Assembly (NCBI RefSeq): GCF_000024365.1
Contig: NC_013235.1
Span: forward strand, 1,364,001 to 1,428,000
Direction: 5' to 3'
DNA length: 64,000 nucleotides
DNA from: Nakamurella multipartita DSM 44233
GTDB taxonomy: Bacteria > Actinomycetota > Actinomycetes > Mycobacteriales > Nakamurellaceae
The notes beneath the pieces are model-generated. The model was not told where the DNA came from and did no database searches. It was given only the letters and a program-made list of their open reading frames with translations. Below, piece after piece: positions 44,673 through 52,538 of the stretch (positions are counted from its first letter, which is position 1; the number at the start of each line of letters is the position of its first letter). The translations under genes were made by a program, and so were the position numbers.

Positions 44673-46154
44673 ATGAGTGTGGACACGGTCAAGCAGCGGG
44701 AACGGGCGCAGCAGATCGCGTTGTTCCGATATCAGTTGATCTGCCCGGCGCTGGAACCGGGCCTGTCGACCAAGCAACGCGGACGGGTCGTTCGGGCGAT
44801 CGCCGACCGGGAACACGACGGCCCGTTCGGCGGCCGGGTCCGATACTCGCGGGAGTCGTTGGACCGGTGGATCCGCCGGTACCGGGCCGGCGGGTTCGAA
44901 GGTCTGTGCCCGTCGCCCCGGGAACCCGGCACCCGGATCGACACCGGCGTGTTCGAGCTGGCCGCCGGTCTGAAACGGGAGAACCCGGCCCGCACGGTCG
45001 CCCAGGTCGCCCGGATCCTGCGATCCTCGACCGGCTGGTCACCGTCGGAAACGACGCTGCTGCGGCATTTCCACCGGCTGGACCTGATGGTGCCCGGCGG
45101 CGCCGGGCCGGCCGTGTTCGGCCGGTTCGAAGCGGCCGATTGCAACGAACGGTGGGTCGGCGACGCCCTGCACGGGCCCAGGGTCGCCGGCCGGAAAACG
45201 TACTTGTTCGCGTTCCTGGACGACCACAGCCGGGTGGCCGTGGGGTATCGGTTCGGGTTCGCCGAGGACACCGTCCGGCTGGCCGCGGCCCTGCAACCCG
45301 CGTTGGGCAGCCGCGGCGTCCCCGGCTCGGTCTACGTCGACAACGGGTCCGCGTTCGTCGACAACTGGCTGCTGCGGGCCTGCGCGGTGCTCGGGATCCG
45401 GCTCGTCCACAGCCGTCCGGGGCAGCCGCAGGGGCGGGGCAAGATCGAACGCTGGTTCCGCAGCGTGCGCGACCAGTTCCTGGTCGAGATCGATGACAGC
45501 ACCGCCGACCAGATCCGGGATACCGGGATGACCCCCGCCGGCGCCCTGCTGGAACTCAACGGGTTGTTCACCGCCTGGGTCGAGGCGTCCTATCACCACC
45601 ACGTGCATTCCGAGACCGGGCAGAGCCCCTTGCAACGCTGGACCGACGGGTGGCAGCGGGCCGGCCGGTCTCCGGCGATGCCGACCCCCGCGGATCTGAC
45701 CGAGGCGTTCCTGTGGTCCGAACAACGCGTGGTCACCAGGACCGCGACGGTGTCGCTGCACGGCAACACCTACCAGGTTCAGGCGGGGCTGGTCGGTCGG
45801 AAAGTCGAGTTGGTGTTCTCCCCGTTCGATCTGGAAACCCTGCGGGTCCGCTACGACGGCCGGGACCACGGGCCGGCGGTGCCGCATCGGATCACCCGGC
45901 ACACCCATCCCAAGGCCAGACCCGAGACCCCTGAACCGGCAACGACACCGCGGACGGGGATCGACTACCTGGCGCTGGTCGCGCAGGACCACCAGCAACA
46001 GATCAGTGCCGACCAGAAGATCAACTATCACGCCCTCTACCCAGGTGAGCTGCCCGGGCAGCGCAGCATCGACGACGCCCTGGCCGACCTCAACGGCAAC
46101 GACGGCAACGACGGCAACGACGGCAACGACGATGGTCAGGCGGTGGCCCGGTGA
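44673..46154 (+). CDS. DDE-type integrase/transposase (rve, TnsB/TniA-like)
   Basis: About 493 residues. N-terminal helix-turn-helix domains (SRESLDRWIRRYRAGGFEGL, then GWSPSETTLLRHFHRL). Catalytic rve core with Asp in RWVGDALHG, Asp in SVYVDNGSAFVDN, and Glu in GRGKIERWFRSVRDQF. A C-terminal beta-barrel Mu-like region follows (VSLHGNTYQVQAGLVGRKVE), then a tail with four GND repeats. It cuts and joins the transposon ends. The ATG at 44673 is chosen; the frame is open to 44619. The stop overlaps the ATPase GTG (GTGA). Confidence 0.9.
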   Translation: MSVDTVKQRERAQQIALFRYQLICPALEPGLSTKQRGRVVRAIADREHDGPFGGRVRYSRESLDRWIRRYRAGGFEGLCPSPREPGTRIDTGVFELAAGLKRENPARTVAQVARILRSSTGWSPSETTLLRHFHRLDLMVPGGAGPAVFGRFEAADCNERWVGDALHGPRVAGRKTYLFAFLDDHSRVAVGYRFGFAEDTVRLAAALQPALGSRGVPGSVYVDNGSAFVDNWLLRACAVLGIRLVHSRPGQPQGRGKIERWFRSVRDQFLVEIDDSTADQIRDTGMTPAGALLELNGLFTAWVEASYHHHVHSETGQSPLQRWTDGWQRAGRSPAMPTPADLTEAFLWSEQRVVTRTATVSLHGNTYQVQAGLVGRKVELVFSPFDLETLRVRYDGRDHGPAVPHRITRHTHPKARPETPEPATTPRTGIDYLALVAQDHQQQISADQKINYHALYPGELPGQRSIDDALADLNGNDGNDGNDGNDDGQAVAR

Positions 46155-46966
46155 GCGTGCAACGCCTTCAGGCCCACTACGGCTTCACCCGGATGCCGTT
46201 CGGCCGGAACCTGGCCCCGGGCATGCTGCATCGGCACCGCGGACTGGGCGAAGCGATCGCCCGGATCAGCTGGTGCGTCGACCAACACGCCCTCGGCGTG
46301 ATCACCGGCGAGGTCGGCGCCGGCAAGACCGTCGCCGTCCGCGCCGCCACCGCCGCCCTGGACAGCAGCCGGCACGTCGTCATCTACCTGCCCAACCCGT
46401 CCGTCGGGGTCCGCGGCATGCTCCACCACATCGTCGCCGCCCTGGGCCGGACCCCGTCGTTCTACACCTCGATCCTGGCCCCGCAAGCCGCCGACGCCCT
46501 CGCGGCCGAACACGCCGAACGCGGCCGCACCCCCGTGGTCGTGATCGATGAGGCGCACCTGTTGGACAACCAGCAACTCGAAGCACTGCGCATGCTGTCC
46601 AACCACGACATGGACTCCGGCAGCCCGTTCGCCGCGCTGCTCGTCGGGCAACCCACCCTGCGGCACCGGCTGCGCCTCGGCGTGCTCGCCGCGCTGGACC
46701 AACGGATCTCGGTGCGCTGCACCCTGACCGGGATGACCGACCAGGAAACCGCGGACTACCTCACCCACCACCTCAAGATCGCCGGCCGCAGCGACACCCT
46801 GTTCAGCGGCGACGCCACCACCCTGATCCACAACGCCGCCCGCGGCTACCCCCGCGCCATCAACAACCTCGCGATCAACGCCCTGACCGCGGCGTTCGCC
46901 CGCAACCAGGCCATCGTCGACGAGAAATCAGCCCGGGCCGCGATCGCCGAAACAGGAGGCGAATGA
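46151..46966 (+). CDS. ExeA/TnsC-like AAA+ ATPase of the transposon
   Basis: 271 residues. HYGFTRMPFGRNLAPGML at the N-terminus is typical of the ExeA/TniB-type AAA family. Walker A GEVGAGKTVAV, Walker B TPVVVIDEAHLLDN, sensor 1 FAALLVGQPTLRHRL, and Arg finger region LDQRISVRC. It probably selects target DNA and activates the DDE transposase. GTG start overlapping the transposase stop. It lies immediately before the terminator near the right end. Confidence 0.9.
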   Translation: MSVQRLQAHYGFTRMPFGRNLAPGMLHRHRGLGEAIARISWCVDQHALGVITGEVGAGKTVAVRAATAALDSSRHVVIYLPNPSVGVRGMLHHIVAALGRTPSFYTSILAPQAADALAAEHAERGRTPVVVIDEAHLLDNQQLEALRMLSNHDMDSGSPFAALLVGQPTLRHRLRLGVLAALDQRISVRCTLTGMTDQETADYLTHHLKIAGRSDTLFSGDATTLIHNAARGYPRAINNLAINALTAAFARNQAIVDEKSARAAIAETGGE

Positions 46967-47003
46967 CCCTCACATTGACGACGACCCCGCCGCCATGACC
47001 ACC

Positions 47004-47036
47004 AAGGCCCCGCCCACCACCACCGGGCGGGGCCTT
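47004..47036 (+). terminator. Transposon terminator hairpin
   Basis: AAGGCCCCGCCC (47004-47015) pairs with GGGCGGGGCCTT (47025-47036), followed by a short T run. It lies about 40 bp after the ATPase stop, inside the right end. Confidence 0.75.
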
Positions 47037-47954
47037 TCAACACCCAGACCATCGTCAACAACGACGATGCCAACATCGCCATGTAGAGCGCCGGTCAACA
47101 CCTGGTCGAGTCGCTGACCGGTCAGTTCGACGATCATCACGCCGAGCTGGCCCGGATGCTGCTGCATCAGATCGACACGCTGACCGATCAGATCGACGTC
47201 CTGACCGCACGCATCGAGGCACTCCTGGCCAGCTTGCCGGCCGGTCATACCCCCGATCCGGACCGCCCCGCACCGGATGGCCAAGCTCGGCCCGGTACGG
47301 GGGCGAACGCACCCGCCGACGAGGCGGCCCAGCGCCGGAAACCGCCGACGGCCGCAGACATGATCAAGATCCTGGACCAGATACCCGGGATCGGCCCGAG
47401 CAACGCACAGGTCATCATCGCCGAGATCGGGCTGGACATGAGCCGGTTCCCGACCGCTGGCCATCTGGTGTCCTGGACCCGGCTGTGCCCCCGCACGATC
47501 CAGTCCGGGAAACGATCAACCACCGGTAAGACCGGCAAGGGCAACCGTTACCTGCGCGCCGTGCTTGGTGAAGCGGCCGCGACCGGCGGCAAGACCCAAA
47601 CCTTCCTGGGAGAACGCTATCGACGCCTGATCAAACGCCGCGGCAAACTCAAGACGATCGTCGCGATCGCCCGATCCATCCTTGTCATCATCTGGCACCT
47701 GCTCGCCAACCCCGGCACGACCTTCCACGACCTCGGCGTCGACTTCAACGACCAACGCATCGACATCGGACGCCGAACCCGTAACCACGTCCGGCAACTC
47801 GAAGCCCTCGGCTTCAACGTCACCCTGACCGCGGCCGCCTAAACCCGACACCCACTCAACCCGATGGTCACCACCACGGGTCACCCTTGGCTGCCCAACG
47901 GCACGTTGATTTTCCGGTCAGCGAACCGCCGGGGGCCGCGCTGGTTCGCGGACG

Positions 47955-48005
47955 AAAGCCGCGCGGAACCGGGCATTTCCTGGGCCTGGCCGCGGCTTTG
48001 ATCAG
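47955..48005. repeat. REP-like palindrome, unit 3, occupied by IS110 copy C
   Basis: AAAGCCGCG (47955-47963) pairs with CGCGGCTTT (47991-47999), followed by GATCAG to 48005, where copy C begins. Same unit as at 42810-42860. Confidence 0.8.
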
Positions 48006-48245
48006 TCACCCTGTCCCTTCCGGTGACGCCACGACGGCGTGAAAATGGGTGGTGGGTTGCCTGTCGACGCCGATTCGTTCGCTTGAGCTTCGAGCCCGTT
48101 GATCAGTCTGGCGCCGGGGCCCGACCTTGACGGGTCACGCACTGTTGCTTCGAGCACGCCGGTCAGATTTTCGGTTCCCGACCGAGGCCCCCGGGCAGCC
48201 CGCCGTGGTGGTGGTGCACGCTCGGGAAGGGAGACACGCGGTGTG
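48006..48245 (+). ncRNA. Predicted bridge RNA region of IS110 copy C
   Basis: Contains GTTCGCT at 48077-48083, TTGATCAGTC at 48099-48108 and CCGGTCAG at 48159-48166. The first two lie on either side of a small GC-rich turn, as the two guides of a target-binding loop do; the third matches the element's right end. RNA ends and folding are not determined. Confidence 0.5.
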
Positions 48246-49643
48246 ATGACCAAACAGGTCGAGGAGATCCTCGACGAACCTCACGAACGGATCGTGCAGC
48301 GGGTCTGCGCGGTCGACGTGGGCAAGGACTCGGGCACAGTCTGCGTTCGCGTACCAGCCGCGTCCGGGACGGGTCGGCGAGTGAGCAAAGTCTGGGACGT
48401 CCCGGCCCGAACCGGAGCGGTCCTGGGCCTGGCCGCACAGCTGTCAGACCAGGGCATCGAGAAGGTGACCCTGGAATCGACTTCGGACTACTGGCGGATC
48501 TGGTTCTATCTGCTGGAAGCTCATGGCCTGGACGTGCAGTTGGTCAATGCCCGCGATGTCAAGAACGTCCCCGGTCGTCCCAAAACGGACAAGCTGGACA
48601 GTGTGTGGTTGGCCAAGCTCACCGAGAAGGGGCTGCTGCGTCCATCGTTCGTGCCATCAGCGCAGATCCGGCAGTTGCGCGACTACACCCGGATGCGGGC
48701 CGATCTGACCGGCGACCGGACCAGGTACTGGCAACGGCTGGAGAAGCTGCTGGAGGACGCCCTGATCAAGGTCACCTCCGTGGCGAGCAGGATCGACACC
48801 CTGTCCGTCCGGGACATGATCGAGGCCCTGATCGCGGGCCAGCGGGACCCGCGGGTTCTGGCCGGCATGGCCCGCGGCCGGATGCGGCTCAAGCACGCCG
48901 ACCTGGTCGAGTCGCTGACCGGTCAGTTCGACGATCATCACGCCGAGCTGGCCCGGATGCTGCTGCATCAGATCGACACGCTGACCGATCAGATCGACGT
49001 CCTGACCGCACGCATCGAGGCACTCCTGGCCAGCTTGCCGGCCGGTCATACCCCCGATCCGGACCGCCCCGCACCGGATGGCCAAGCTCGGCCCGGTACG
49101 GGGGCGAACGCACCCGCCGACGAGGCGGCCCAGCGCCGGAAACCGCCGACGGCCGCAGACATGATCAAGATCCTGGACCAGATACCCGGGATCGGCCCGA
49201 GCAACGCACAGGTCATCATCGCCGAGATCGGGCTGGACATGAGCCGGTTCCCGACCGCTGGCCATCTGGTGTCCTGGACCCGGCTGTGCCCCCGCACGAT
49301 CCAGTCCGGGAAACGATCAACCACCGGTAAGACCGGCAAGGGCAACCGTTACCTGCGCGCCGTGCTTGGTGAAGCGGCCGCGACCGGCGGCAAGACCCAA
49401 ACCTTCCTGGGAGAACGCTATCGACGCCTGATCAAACGCCGCGGCAAACTCAAGACGATCGTCGCGATCGCCCGATCCATCCTTGTCATCATCTGGCACC
49501 TGCTCGCCAACCCCGGCACGACCTTCCACGACCTCGGCGTCGACTTCAACGACCAACGCATCGACATCGGACGCCGAACCCGTAACCACGTCCGGCAACT
49601 CGAAGCCCTCGGCTTCAACGTCACCCTGACCGCGGCCGCCTAA
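48246..49643 (+). CDS. IS110-family transposase, copy C
   Basis: 465 residues, complete. DEDD residues are in CAVDVGKDSG, VTLESTSDYW and KTDKLDSVWLAKL; the serine-containing C-terminal domain is IPGIGPSNAQVI..QSGKRSTTGKTG. The frame is open 147 bp upstream into the RNA region, but that part carries the RNA-like conservation and ATG 48246 follows GGGAAGGGAG, so I start there. It is the only unbroken + strand copy. Confidence 0.94.
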   Translation: MTKQVEEILDEPHERIVQRVCAVDVGKDSGTVCVRVPAASGTGRRVSKVWDVPARTGAVLGLAAQLSDQGIEKVTLESTSDYWRIWFYLLEAHGLDVQLVNARDVKNVPGRPKTDKLDSVWLAKLTEKGLLRPSFVPSAQIRQLRDYTRMRADLTGDRTRYWQRLEKLLEDALIKVTSVASRIDTLSVRDMIEALIAGQRDPRVLAGMARGRMRLKHADLVESLTGQFDDHHAELARMLLHQIDTLTDQIDVLTARIEALLASLPAGHTPDPDRPAPDGQARPGTGANAPADEAAQRRKPPTAADMIKILDQIPGIGPSNAQVIIAEIGLDMSRFPTAGHLVSWTRLCPRTIQSGKRSTTGKTGKGNRYLRAVLGEAAATGGKTQTFLGERYRRLIKRRGKLKTIVAIARSILVIIWHLLANPGTTFHDLGVDFNDQRIDIGRRTRNHVRQLEALGFNVTLTAAA

Positions 49644-49802
49644 ACCCGACACCCACTCAACCCGATGGTCACCACCACGGGTCACCCTTGGCTGCCCAAC
49701 GGCACGTTGATTTTCCGGTCAGCGAACCGTCAGGGAAGTGTCACCGCCGCCGCGACAGCGCCGCCCGCCGGTGCCGAACCCGCGTCGGCCCGGCGGGCGG
49801 GC

Positions 49803-51287
49803 TCAGACGGGCCAGGCCGGCAGGTCGGTGCCCTGCGCGAAGAACATCCACTCGTACCGGCTGGAGCGCTCGAAGGCGGCGATCATCGCGTCCCGCTCGG
49901 CGGGTGAGCCGGCCTGGAAGGCGCGGTCGGCGAACCCGATCGCGGACGTGGTGGCCGCGGCAAAGGCCGGGTCGGCGTAGGTCTCGATCCAGGCGGCATA
50001 GGGATGCGCATCGGCCGAGGACCGCTGGGCCTGCAGCACGCCCAGCCGCTCGCCGATGTGCTGGTAGAGCCAGAAACAGGGCAACACCGCGGCGGCCGCC
50101 TCGGCGTACGAGCCGGTCGCGCAGCACCGGTGCAGGTGATCCAGGTACGCGGTGGTCACCGGCGAGGTCTCGATTCCGCTGAGCGACTCGCCGTGCGCGG
50201 TCAGCAGGGTCCGGTGCAGGCCCATCTCGGCCTCCAACGCGGCCGCCGAGGAATGCGCGAAGAACTCCTGCGCGTCCTGGTCCGGGGCCAGCGCGGCCAC
50301 CCGGGCCAGGCAGCGGGCGTACTCGCGCAGGTACTGGGCGTCCTGGGCGAGGTAGAAGCGGAAGTTGACCCAGGGCAGCGACCCGTCGGCCAGCGCGACG
50401 ATAAACGGCATGGTCTCGATGGCCGCCCGGATCGGCGCGATCCGCGACCACTCCTGGGTGGAGAAGGTGGCCGGGAACAGCGCGTGCAGATGATCCACCG
50501 GCCCCCGGCCCTGACCGACGCCCAGCGCCGCCCCACCGGCCAGGGCACCGGTCAGCCAGGCCTTGGCGTCGACCGCCGCGGCCGCCCAGGACTCGCGCTG
50601 CGGCCGCAACGCGGCCAGCGCGGACGACAGGGAGCAGCCGGTGCCGTGGGTGTTCGTGGTCGACACCCACGGGCCGGGCACCAGGGTCACCGAGCCGTCC
50701 GGCCCGACCAGGGCGTCGGTGGCCAGCTGATCGCCGTCGGCGCCGGCCGAGCCCAGATGGCCGCCCTTGACCAGGACCTGCGCCCCGGTGCTGGAGGCCA
50801 ACGCCTTGCCCTGGGCGATGGCCCCGTCCAGATCCCGGGCCGGCTCGTCACCCACCAGCACGGCCAGCTCGGCGACGTTCGGGGTGAGCAGGTCGGCCCG
50901 GGGCAGCAATGCGCGCAACGCGGACTCGGCGTTCTCGTCCAGCAGCCGGTCGCCGCTGGTGGCGACCATCACCGGGTCCAGCACCACGAACGGCGGGCGG
51001 TGGGTGGCCAACCAGGTATCGACGACGGCGATGTTCTCGGCCGAGCCGAGCATGCCGATCTTCACCGCGTCCACGGCGATGTCGTCACTGATCGCGTCCA
51101 GCTGCTGGGCCAGGAAAGAGGCCGGCGGGCTGAACACCCCCCGCACCCCGGCGGTGTTCTGCGCGGTCAGCGAGGCGATCACGGCCATGCCGTAAGTGCC
51201 TTGGGCGGCAAAGGTTTTCAGGTCGGCCTGGATGCCGGCCCCGCCGGAGGGATCGGACCCGGCGATGGACAGAACGCGGACAGTCAT
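49803..51287 (-). CDS. thiD: Bifunctional ThiD-TenA: HMP/HMP-P kinase fused to aminopyrimidine hydrolase
   Basis: 494 residues. ThiD domain 1-255: IAGSDPSGGAGIQADLKT, VLDPVMVATSGDRL and STTNTHGTGCSLSSALAA (ribokinase-type anion hole). TenA domain 275-494: active-site Cys in AAVLPCFWLYQHIGERL and the Glu/Tyr pair in RYEWMFFAQ. The fusion combines phosphorylation of the thiamine pyrimidine with salvage of degraded thiamine. Expression is under a TPP riboswitch directly in front of the ATG at 51287. It converges on the IS110 cluster. Confidence 0.97.
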   Translation of the reverse strand: MTVRVLSIAGSDPSGGAGIQADLKTFAAQGTYGMAVIASLTAQNTAGVRGVFSPPASFLAQQLDAISDDIAVDAVKIGMLGSAENIAVVDTWLATHRPPFVVLDPVMVATSGDRLLDENAESALRALLPRADLLTPNVAELAVLVGDEPARDLDGAIAQGKALASSTGAQVLVKGGHLGSAGADGDQLATDALVGPDGSVTLVPGPWVSTTNTHGTGCSLSSALAALRPQRESWAAAAVDAKAWLTGALAGGAALGVGQGRGPVDHLHALFPATFSTQEWSRIAPIRAAIETMPFIVALADGSLPWVNFRFYLAQDAQYLREYARCLARVAALAPDQDAQEFFAHSSAAALEAEMGLHRTLLTAHGESLSGIETSPVTTAYLDHLHRCCATGSYAEAAAAVLPCFWLYQHIGERLGVLQAQRSSADAHPYAAWIETYADPAFAAATTSAIGFADRAFQAGSPAERDAMIAAFERSSRYEWMFFAQGTDLPAWPV

Positions 51288-51294
51288 GACGACA

Positions 51295-51367
51295 TCCCTT
51301 CGCTAGCATGACCTAGATCAGGTGGTTACGGGTGTGGTTCTCAGCCCGTCGTCCGGGCACCCCGTGT
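51295..51367 (-). promoter_or_regulatory. TPP riboswitch (THI element) of thiD-tenA
   Basis: Read on the minus strand: ACACGGGGTGCC, then GGGCTGAGA, ACCCGTAACC, CTGATCTAGGTCATG and CTAGCGAAGGGA, the conserved blocks of the TPP aptamer in order. The last block AAGGGA is also the ribosome-binding site 7 nt before the ATG, so TPP binding should hide it and block translation. Confidence 0.93.
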
Positions 51368-51397
51368 CTGGATGGCAACCTACCAGCATGTCGCTCG

Positions 51398-51427
51398 TTG
51401 ACAGGGTCGTCCGCCGCTGCCTAGTCT
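51398..51427 (+). promoter_or_regulatory. Sigma70-type promoter of the cysteine leader ORF
   Basis: TTGACA (51398-51403), 18-nt spacer, TAGTCT (51422-51427). Transcription would begin at or next to the ATG at 51434, giving a leaderless leader ORF. Confidence 0.75.
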
Positions 51428-51433
51428 CGCCGC

Positions 51434-51550
51434 ATGCAGCGCGGGACCGAGCGGAGTGTGTCCGCGTCCGCCGCTGTCCTGAGCCGGTGTGAACACCGCC
51501 GCCGGCACGTCGACCTGAACCGGGTCGCCAGCGCCATCTGTTGCCGCTGA
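51434..51550 (+). CDS. Cysteine-containing leader peptide (uORF) upstream of the cysteine dioxygenase operon
   Basis: 38-residue ORF. Its second half reads RRRHVDLNRVASAICCR then stop, the pattern of the small actinobacterial leader peptides found before sulfur and cysteine genes (HVDL-RVAS-A-C-R). Three Cys in total, two of them adjacent at the end. ATG at 51434 is 6 nt after a -10 TAGTCT, so translation is leaderless. A long hairpin follows the stop by 5 nt, and the operon's second gene is a cysteine dioxygenase. Ribosome stalling at CC when cysteine is low could switch the hairpin; the direction of control is not shown by sequence. Confidence 0.75.
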   Translation: MQRGTERSVSASAAVLSRCEHRRRHVDLNRVASAICCR

Positions 51551-51555
51551 ATCCG

Positions 51556-51593
51556 GCACTGATCCCCAGCCCTTCTCGGGTGCGGGGCAGTGC
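51556..51593 (+). terminator. Attenuator-like hairpin behind the cysteine leader ORF
   Basis: GCACTG (51556-51561), CCCC (51564-51567) and GCCC (51569-51572) pair with GGG (51578-51580), GGGG (51584-51587) and CAGTGC (51588-51593). No long T-run follows, so it may act as a Rho-type or translational switch rather than a simple terminator. Confidence 0.5.
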
Positions 51594-51644
51594 TCTCGGC
51601 ACTCCTCGGCATCATTCCTGGCAACCCCGCGAAGGGCACGGGCC

Positions 51645-52538
51645 ATGACGGCTCCCCGCACCATCGACATTCATCAACACCTGTGGCCGGTCGACCTGAT
51701 CGAGGCGTTGCGCCGGTGCAGCGTCCCACCCCGGCTCGACGGCTGGACGCTGTACCTGCCCGGTGAACCCGCGTATCAGGTCGACCCGGCCGACCACGAT
51801 CCGCAAAGCCGTCGGGCCACCGAGTCCGGCCGGATCGTGCTCGGCCTGTCCAGCCCGCTGGGCATCGAGGACCTGCCGCCGGAGCAGGCCGCACCCCTGT
51901 TGGCCGCCTGGCACGACGGGGTCGCCCGGTTGCGGCCCGACTTCGACGCCTGGGCCTCGGTCGCCGGTCGCGACCCGGATCTGACCGCGCTGCGGCAGCA
52001 GCTGGCCCAGGGCTTCGTCGGCCTGCAGATCCCGGCGACCGCGCTGGCCGGCCCGGCCGACGTCGAGCGGCTCGGCGAGGTGCTGGCGCTGGTTCAGGCG
52101 GCCGACCGTCCGGTGTTCGTCCACCCCGGACCGGTGCCCGCGGCCGGCGCCGACCGGCCGGCCTGGTGGGCCGCCGTCGTCGACTACCCGACCCAGTTGC
52201 AGGCCGCCTGGTGGGCCTGGTTCGCCGCCGGCCGGTCCCAGTTCCCTTCCCTGCGCGTGTGTTTCGCGGCCGGCGCGGGTCTCGCTCCGGTCCACCACGA
52301 GCGATTCCAGGCCCGCGCCGGCCGCACCGTCACGGTGGACCCGCACACCTTCGTGGAGACGTCCTCGTACTCGCGGCAGGGCGTGGACGCCCTCACCCGC
52401 GCCGTCGGCGTCGACCCGATCGTGGTGGGCAGCGACCGCCCCTACGGCACACCGCATCGCACCGACCTGGGCGAGGCCGCCCGGACCGCCTTCACGCAGA
52501 CCAATCCGTACCGACTTTTGACCGGAGAACGACCATGA
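51645..52538 (+). CDS. Amidohydrolase family protein
   Basis: 297 residues of the amidohydrolase-2 (PF04909) type. The metal-binding HxH is at the N-terminus (TIDIHQHLWPVDLIEAL); a further His is in RPVFVHPGPVPA, and the metal-binding Asp is in DPIVVGSDRPYGTPHR. The ATG at 51645 follows GAAGGG. The stop overlaps the cysteine dioxygenase start (ATGA). Its co-translation with a cysteine dioxygenase and the cysteine leader suggests a role in sulfur-compound breakdown, but the substrate is unknown. Confidence 0.85.
   Translation: MTAPRTIDIHQHLWPVDLIEALRRCSVPPRLDGWTLYLPGEPAYQVDPADHDPQSRRATESGRIVLGLSSPLGIEDLPPEQAAPLLAAWHDGVARLRPDFDAWASVAGRDPDLTALRQQLAQGFVGLQIPATALAGPADVERLGEVLALVQAADRPVFVHPGPVPAAGADRPAWWAAVVDYPTQLQAAWWAWFAAGRSQFPSLRVCFAAGAGLAPVHHERFQARAGRTVTVDPHTFVETSSYSRQGVDALTRAVGVDPIVVGSDRPYGTPHRTDLGEAARTAFTQTNPYRLLTGERP

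Larger units (their letters stand above)
43762..47100 (+). mobile_element. Three-gene DDE/AAA transposon (Tn7/Mu-like class) nested in IS110 copy B
   Basis: 3339 bp. The ends are inverted repeats: left TGTTGACCACCGCTCTGGAT, right (reverse complement) TGTTGACCGGCGCTCTACAT. It begins TG and ends CA. It is flanked by 5-bp duplications CCTGG at 43757-43761 and 47101-47105. Contents: a DUF6431-like protein, a rve-type DDE transposase and an ExeA/TnsC-like ATPase, all rightward, then a terminator. The 5-bp duplication, TG..CA ends and a DDE+AAA pair place it with the Mu/Tn7/Tn5053-type elements; there is no TnsA, TniQ or resolvase. Confidence 0.92.
43101..47842 (+). pseudogene. IS110-family transposase, copy B, interrupted
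   Basis: The 5' part (43101-43761) encodes residues 1-220, identical to copy C through KHADL. The 3' part resumes at 47106 and runs to the stop at 47842, identical to copy C from VESLTGQF on. The nested transposon (43762-47100) splits it; the 5' frame would end at 43793 in transposon sequence. Excision with loss of one CCTGG would restore the gene exactly. The N-terminal DEDD residues are on the 5' piece and the serine on the 3' piece, so neither half should be active. Confidence 0.93.
42861..47921 (+). mobile_element. IS110-family element 2, copy B, split by a nested transposon
   Basis: Without the 3339-bp nested transposon and one 5-bp duplication it is 1717 bp, the same length as copy C and nearly identical to it. 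Same flanks as copies A and C (GATCAG / CGAACC). The transposase gene is broken after codon 220. Confidence 0.92.
48006..49722 (+). mobile_element. IS110-family element 2, copy C (intact)
   Basis: 1717 bp from TCACCCTG to CCGGTCAG, flanked by GATCAG and CGAACC. Nearly identical to copy B, including the 80 bp in front of it. It carries a complete transposase gene and the conserved upstream RNA region. This is the best candidate for an active copy. Confidence 0.92.

Noticed and set aside
44880-44905. GGTTCGA stretch resembling a tRNA T-loop
   Set aside because: It lies inside the DDE transposase gene and no cloverleaf can be formed around it. I saw no tRNA or rRNA genes in the window.
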